A DNA stretch of 64,000 bases, taken from contig VWZL01000720.1 of assembly GCA_013396915.1 (NCBI GenBank), positions 1 to 64,000 of the forward strand, read 5' to 3'. Made by a program: the position numbers and the translations under genes. How positions within the stretch are numbered: the stretch's first letter is position 1; every line of letters starts with the position of its first letter. The DNA comes from Stercorarius parasiticus (lineage: Eukaryota; Chordata; Aves; Charadriiformes; Stercorariidae). Shown one piece after another: positions 58,601 to 64,000 of this stretch. The notes below the pieces were generated by a model. It saw only the letters and a program-made list of their open reading frames with translations, was not told the DNA's origin and made no database searches.

Positions 58601-61600
58601 ACTAGCTCTGAAAAAAGTTCTGGATCTTTTTGTGTTCTTGACTTACAGGGGAATTTAAACATTAAATGATTATCTATTCTGCTATCCACGATGCTGGTAA
58701 GAATTAGTGTGCTATTTTTTGTAGTAGATAAAAGTAGTGAAATTGTCTTTTTTTTTTTTTTTAAATGTGCATTTCTTAGATGTTGCTCCAGTTCTTGTGA
58801 GTTCCAGAAGCTGGTGTGTTATTCTTCATTGAAATGGGCAATAACCCATTTCATAATGGGGTGTCATCTAATCTCAGCTCCACTTCAATGAGAGTGAAAC
58901 ACATGTTGAACTATTTCGCTAAATTGCAGTGTTTATGATTTAGACATGCAACATCCATTCTGATGGTTTAAGTAATAAGAGTCTAAGAATAGCTGGTCAG
59001 CCTGAATAATTCTTAGCAATTAACAGCTGCTGCATTTATCTGTGGAATCAGTTCGTGTCATTCATTAAGTATCTTTTAATGTTATGTGCAATGTTTACTG
59101 CATTTTAGCTTTTGTCCCAAGAATTTGGGCTGTATTTTGGGCCTCTGACTCCTTCAGAGTCATTGTCAGCTGATGGGAACCAGAGTAGGAAATGGCTGAA
59201 AAGACCAATTCTCTTTGTCATAACATAGCACAATGTAATTTCATGGTAAAAGATAACATCATTTGTTCTAACAGCTCATTGGCAGTAGCAATTTACCTTC
59301 CACCTTGGAGTATCTGATTTTGACCTTACACATCTTTTATACCAGTGTAGTTTTAAGAGCCTCAGTAGACGATTTATTTAGGCACAAATGCAGCAATGTG
59401 ATTAAACACACATTGATTTCAATCAGGATGAAGCTTGTACTTGAAGCTAATTATGTACTTAAATATGCTGCTGAAGATGACTTTTCCACTGATTTATGCA
59501 ACTGAGCCCAAAAATACATATGGAATAGGACAGGTATCTATTTCTTTCAAGATATCATTTCCTGTCTCCTCCTCTTTTCCCCGTTTCTCTGTACTAAAAG
59601 ACTGTCTTTTTTTGGATTTCCAAAGGCTTGATGATGGCGTTTTCTGCAGCTATGCTGATGTCCCCAGATTTATGCCAATAAATCTAATCCATATGCTTTC
59701 CATCTTTCCTTAGCAGTCTCACTAGACCTGTTAAAGCAGTTTTGCTGCTAAAACTTCTATTTAACTTTTCTTTTTTTGTTTTATCTGTTGGAAAGATTGA
59801 TGTCTGCAGAGACTGTTAAGCTTTAAATCTCCGGGTTTCTTCAGCCTCATAATTAGTGATGGTTGGGGCACTTACTGCTGTCACAGAACCTTGCAGGATG
59901 TACCAAGCCTGCTTGAGCTCATTGAACTCTCTGTTCACTCCGTTGTGAGTGCAGTCACCTCCTCTGCTCCAAAGATGTGGAGTAACACGGGGAGGCCAAA
60001 GCCTTTGGGCTTTCACAGCACACTCTAGTATTGGAACACTTTACCTGTTTTCCACTGTTCCTATGATTTTCAAAGCACAGGGCCTGACCCAGTACAGGCA
60101 CACTGGGAGATCTGCTTAGTCATCGCTAACTGGTGTAAAATTAGATGGTACTTCCAGCCTGTTCCTGCCTAACACACTGTTTCTAGGATCGCTGTTCCGC
60201 AGTCACCGTTGCTGTTAGTGGGAAGAGGCCCTCTTGCTGGCAGTTGCAGTAGAGCACCTGAACAAAGCCCAGGGAACAATTCTTCTGCTCAGTTCCAGGC
60301 GTGGTGCTTTACTGAGGATTTATCTGACTTTTTGGCTACTCCAGGCTAGTAAATAATGCCTTATTGTAAGATAAGGAAAGTGTTTCCCCATGCTAGGTCG
60401 GCTTACAATCCCTCACAATCTGCAATTGTGGAGAAAACAAAGATAACCTTTGTCCAGAAGTCACTGGACTGCTGTGATCAGGACAATTTATCCACTTCTT
60501 ATCTTAAAGTTTATTAAAAATACAGTGCCTTCCCTATTGAGCAGTGGCAAACATTAGTCAATGGCAAACGTTAACCAACCCAAAAGGTATGAATCTGTAA
60601 CAGGCCCTCTGGCACACTGCTTGATGTGTCATGCTGAGTGTGGTTGTAATTCTACCCTAAGTCTTTGTGCTTTGCTGCCATGCCCTTGACCTAATGGTTA
60701 ATATCTGTGCAAAGAGTGCCTAAAATATGAGCACACCAGAATATGTGTTCATAGCCAAATGATGTGCGCCAGCAGCACACACTTTATTGGGTCCAGAGTG
60801 TAGGTAGCTCAGTTAACTTTGTCTTTTTGTCTTCCCAAGGTTGACGCGTCCCTGCAAGCGGGGCAGAGGGGGCACACTGCACCCTGGGCAGCCTGTGCAA
60901 TGTGCACAGGAGGGAGGCTGCAACACCTTTAGTTCATTTACACTTGGGGACAGCTATGTGCTTACTTCCTGACAGGTATACTGGACAGCAGAAAGGGGAT
61001 CTCTTCTAACTCATTTGCAAAAAGAAGGCATTACCTGGTTTTGAGGGTGGAGATACCAAAGAGCATGACAAGAGGCTCTGAGGTTGGAGCACAGTGGGCT
61101 GGGAAGGTGCTTCCCAGCCCTTGCTCTGGAGCATTAACCCATAGCTGTGCAGTTTGTGGTGAACCAGTGCTTCCAGGGGGATAAGGCAGGATGCAACCTA
61201 TGGCAAAGGTTGCTAGAAAAAGAGCTCTAAAAGGAAAATGTGCAGAGTCCTTGAGGACAGCTGAGAGCAATTTTTAAAGAGGTCAAATGTGAATCTTGGA
61301 AGCCGCCTGCTCTCACGAGCTGCTTTCATTCTGCATCTGTATAGAAACAACCCAGTGTGCTGGGGCCCCAGTTTGGGTCAGGCTGCCTCAATATCATGAG
61401 TGAAGAATAAGCAGAGGATTCTGTCTCTTTACAGTAGAAAAGCTAGAAAATATTCTCGCTGAGCATTCTTGTTATCACAGACATTTACAATTTATGTGAT
61501 ATTTGTCTTTTAACTCTGAAAAAATGGGTGACAGCAAACTGTCTTCATATGTGCACATGAGCTCTGATATACCAAAAGAACACAATACTCAGGAAGAGCT

Positions 61601-64000
61601 CTCTGTGGCTTCCAATATATAATCTTGTCTAAGGAAAAAATCAGGCTTGTGCCCAGAATATGTATTTGGGGATTTACAAGAGAGAGATAACATTCTAGTT
61701 TGAAAGCGAAGCAGGGAAGTTTTGAGGGGCAATGTTTTCTTCAGTGTCCAAACCAAGAGCCAGAACAAGAGGACAACTTCCAAACCTGCCCCCATCTGTT
61801 TAGCAAGAACTCATCTACTTAGAACCCAAGCACTAATTGATGTCGATTGAGATAATTTACTTAAGTGGTGGTGAACACACACATACAATCCTACTCTTTG
61901 GGACTAGACGCTCAGATCTTCAGCTGGCCAGGAAAGAAGCACTTGGCGATCCGTACTCCTCCACTTGCCACAGGGCAAGCATGGACACTCAGGAAATTCT
62001 CTCCTTTATTTTCAACTTTGTAGCAGCGTACTTAGCAGCTCTTAACATCTAGGCAAAAAGCTCAGCCTTTGGCCACTGCAGAGAAGAAATTAAGGGAACC
62101 AATAGCACAGATAGTCTTTCATTCTCTTTTCTTTTTAAGCTATGTGTGATTCATGGGTTACATTACAGGTCCCTCCAACAGAAGGACATGAATCATTAAT
62201 GGCACCAGTACAGAGGAGACACTGAGTGACAGCTTTCTGCTTTGATTACAAGTCACATTGTTTATGTTGCATACTGACAACCTTGTCTGTGGCTCTCTTC
62301 TGTGTAGCACTCCCCATTTACAACAAGTAAATTCTCCAGGCTTCAATGTGTCATGCTAGATATCCCTCCTTTGCAAGGAATCCCTACCGTTTCAGGAAAA
62401 TGTGCACTGATGAAAGCAGTCAGCGTTGGGCCATCATACAGAAAGTGTTACACAGAGTAGCTTAACTTGATGACACGCTAGAGCAGGTCACACTGATGTA
62501 ATTGCTAGTGCTGACCCTCTGCCTTTGGACATGGAGTGCAGTATCTATGTCAGCATTGCAATACTGCCAGCTGCCCTGGGTGGAGAGGATGCCCTTCTCC
62601 TGGCTCACCTTTGGTTCCGGTCAGGTGAAAGCATGCTGTATGTGAAACTTGAAGAGTATCACAGATTTTAAATCATTTTTTCACCCACTGTGTGTTTTCT
62701 TTGCAAAACAGTAGCTGCACAAAACATGAAGAGCTAGTGCCCAAGATGCCTGTTTTGACATTAAAAAGTTATAGATGAATACATTAATAAACAGGCCAGT
62801 GACAGACAGACTGAAAATGCCAAAAGGTACCAGATAGATCATTGGTGGAGTATAGTGTGATCAAAGGTAAGGTAAATTTATTTGAGATGGAGTATGCCCA
62901 TATGAAAATCAGATGGTCCTACTATTCTGAGTACCTGTAAATTTGCACAGTATCACCAAAGTCTGGGGTTGTACACACATGAGTACTTAAGATCAGACCT
63001 CTTTGCTAAACATGCTCTCTTTCTCATCTAAGGTCCAGCCAATTCAGTGAATTAATACCCTGCCTAGCACAACCTGCTTGTCTTCCCAGCATGTTCCCCT
63101 GAGAGTGAATAAAGAGGTGTCTTTCCCCCTGCAGTTGATGGAACCTCACTGTTTGCCTCTGTGCTCTGCGACTGGGGTTGCATGGGAGTGGGAATTGCAG
63201 TCCAGCCCTTTACAGTGCTTCTGCCACAGTGAAATGCAAGTGTTGTGCCCTGGGGTCACACCACAGCTACATCTAAAACTTGCCCTCAAGCAAAGATGAG
63301 ATCACTCTTACTAAGAATAAAATATTTTAATACAGACTTCCATCTTCATCTTTACTGCTCATACAGGGAGGATCTAGCTCTTTAGGTGAGACTTTTTTCC
63401 CCCTAGTTAGCAATTTCAGGAAACCAAAATACATGTTGGGAGAAGTGAAAGCTTATAGATTCATGGCCATCTGGGACTCATCTCCTGCCCAGTCTCCAGA
63501 GAGATCACACTTTTCCGGGTGCTGCATACAGGAACCTGCAGTGTACTTGGGTAGCATTTCTTGTGTCCTCACCATTTCTTGGGAACTAGCTTCCAAATAT
63601 CTCACATCTCACTTGACTCCTACACATAGGCAAAAACAGCTGCAGAAAACCTAAGATTGGCTTGGTCTATTTTTGTCCCAGAAGGTGTCACTGAAGAGCC
63701 AGGAAAGGTGCAGGTTTAGTAATAGTCTTAACTGGGGTCTTAACTGTGGCCTCATGAAGTGGAGCTGGGAGAAGGTTAAAAGCAATTTGGAGCCGGACAT
63801 CCCTACGGCTACTTGGGGAGTGAAAATCTGGAGATTTTTGCATCAGAGAATGAATACCCTGAAATTTACAATGCTGTGTTATTCCTCAGCTAAATCATCT
63901 TATGGTGTGTAACCAAACTAAATGATTCTTGGGAGATGGTGGGAAGAGGTTAATGAGTTTGGAAGTGCTTTTTTATAACATACCTTTAAAGAAATACGTT
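55694..64000. other. Intergenic, no gene recognised
   Basis: 8.3 kb with scattered open frames under 150 codons, none with a domain. Short GTT repeats at about 56,630-56,645 and T runs at 58,749-58,762. I see no exon series, RNA gene or young mobile element. Confidence 0.65.

Noticed and set aside
23451..64000. A neighbouring gene downstream of PTPRJ
   Set aside because: I looked for exon series with consistent phase and known domains on both strands and found none. Small or non-coding genes cannot be excluded.

Overview
The window is nuclear DNA from a bird. The evidence for this is spliced vertebrate coding exons with short introns, a CR1 LINE fragment with an open reverse-transcriptase C-terminus, and avian-type retroviral LTRs. 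The species cannot be fixed from the sequence.

Positions 1-23,450: the 3' part of one gene on the + strand, the receptor-type tyrosine phosphatase PTPRJ (DEP-1/CD148). A 3'-truncated CR1 lies in an upstream intron (1-865). It is followed by a tandem array of nearly identical fibronectin type III (FN3) exons: four intact (1197, 2882, 4385, 6591), one dead relic (about 7549-7772), and probably one hidden in the single N at 5768. A Cys-rich FN3 exon, the split membrane-proximal region, a transmembrane exon, a juxtamembrane section with a 9-nt microexon, seven exons running from just before the single PTP catalytic domain to the C-terminal tail, and a long 3'UTR follow. I reconstructed 19 exons whose splice phases all agree. 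They sum to 2,951 bp, that is 983 codons plus the stop at 20,209-20,211.

Positions 23,450-64,000: I found no convincing protein-coding gene. This stretch holds two related solo LTR-like elements in opposite orientation (26,271-26,993 and 54,960-55,693), a third diverged GC-rich LTR-like element (about 32,087-32,765), several worn CR1 fragments, low-complexity tracts, an 18-base assembly gap (33,473-33,490), and a few AT-rich blocks that look like possible conserved non-coding elements.

The most notable region is the FN3 array. A 1,197-bp segment (3068-4264) is repeated without any difference I could see, homopolymers included, at 4571-5767. The second copy ends at the N, directly after a hairpin. 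The sequence after the N starts in the intron downstream of an FN3 exon. The N therefore conceals roughly 470 bp, including an exon. The ectodomain repeat number in this assembly should not be trusted as it stands.
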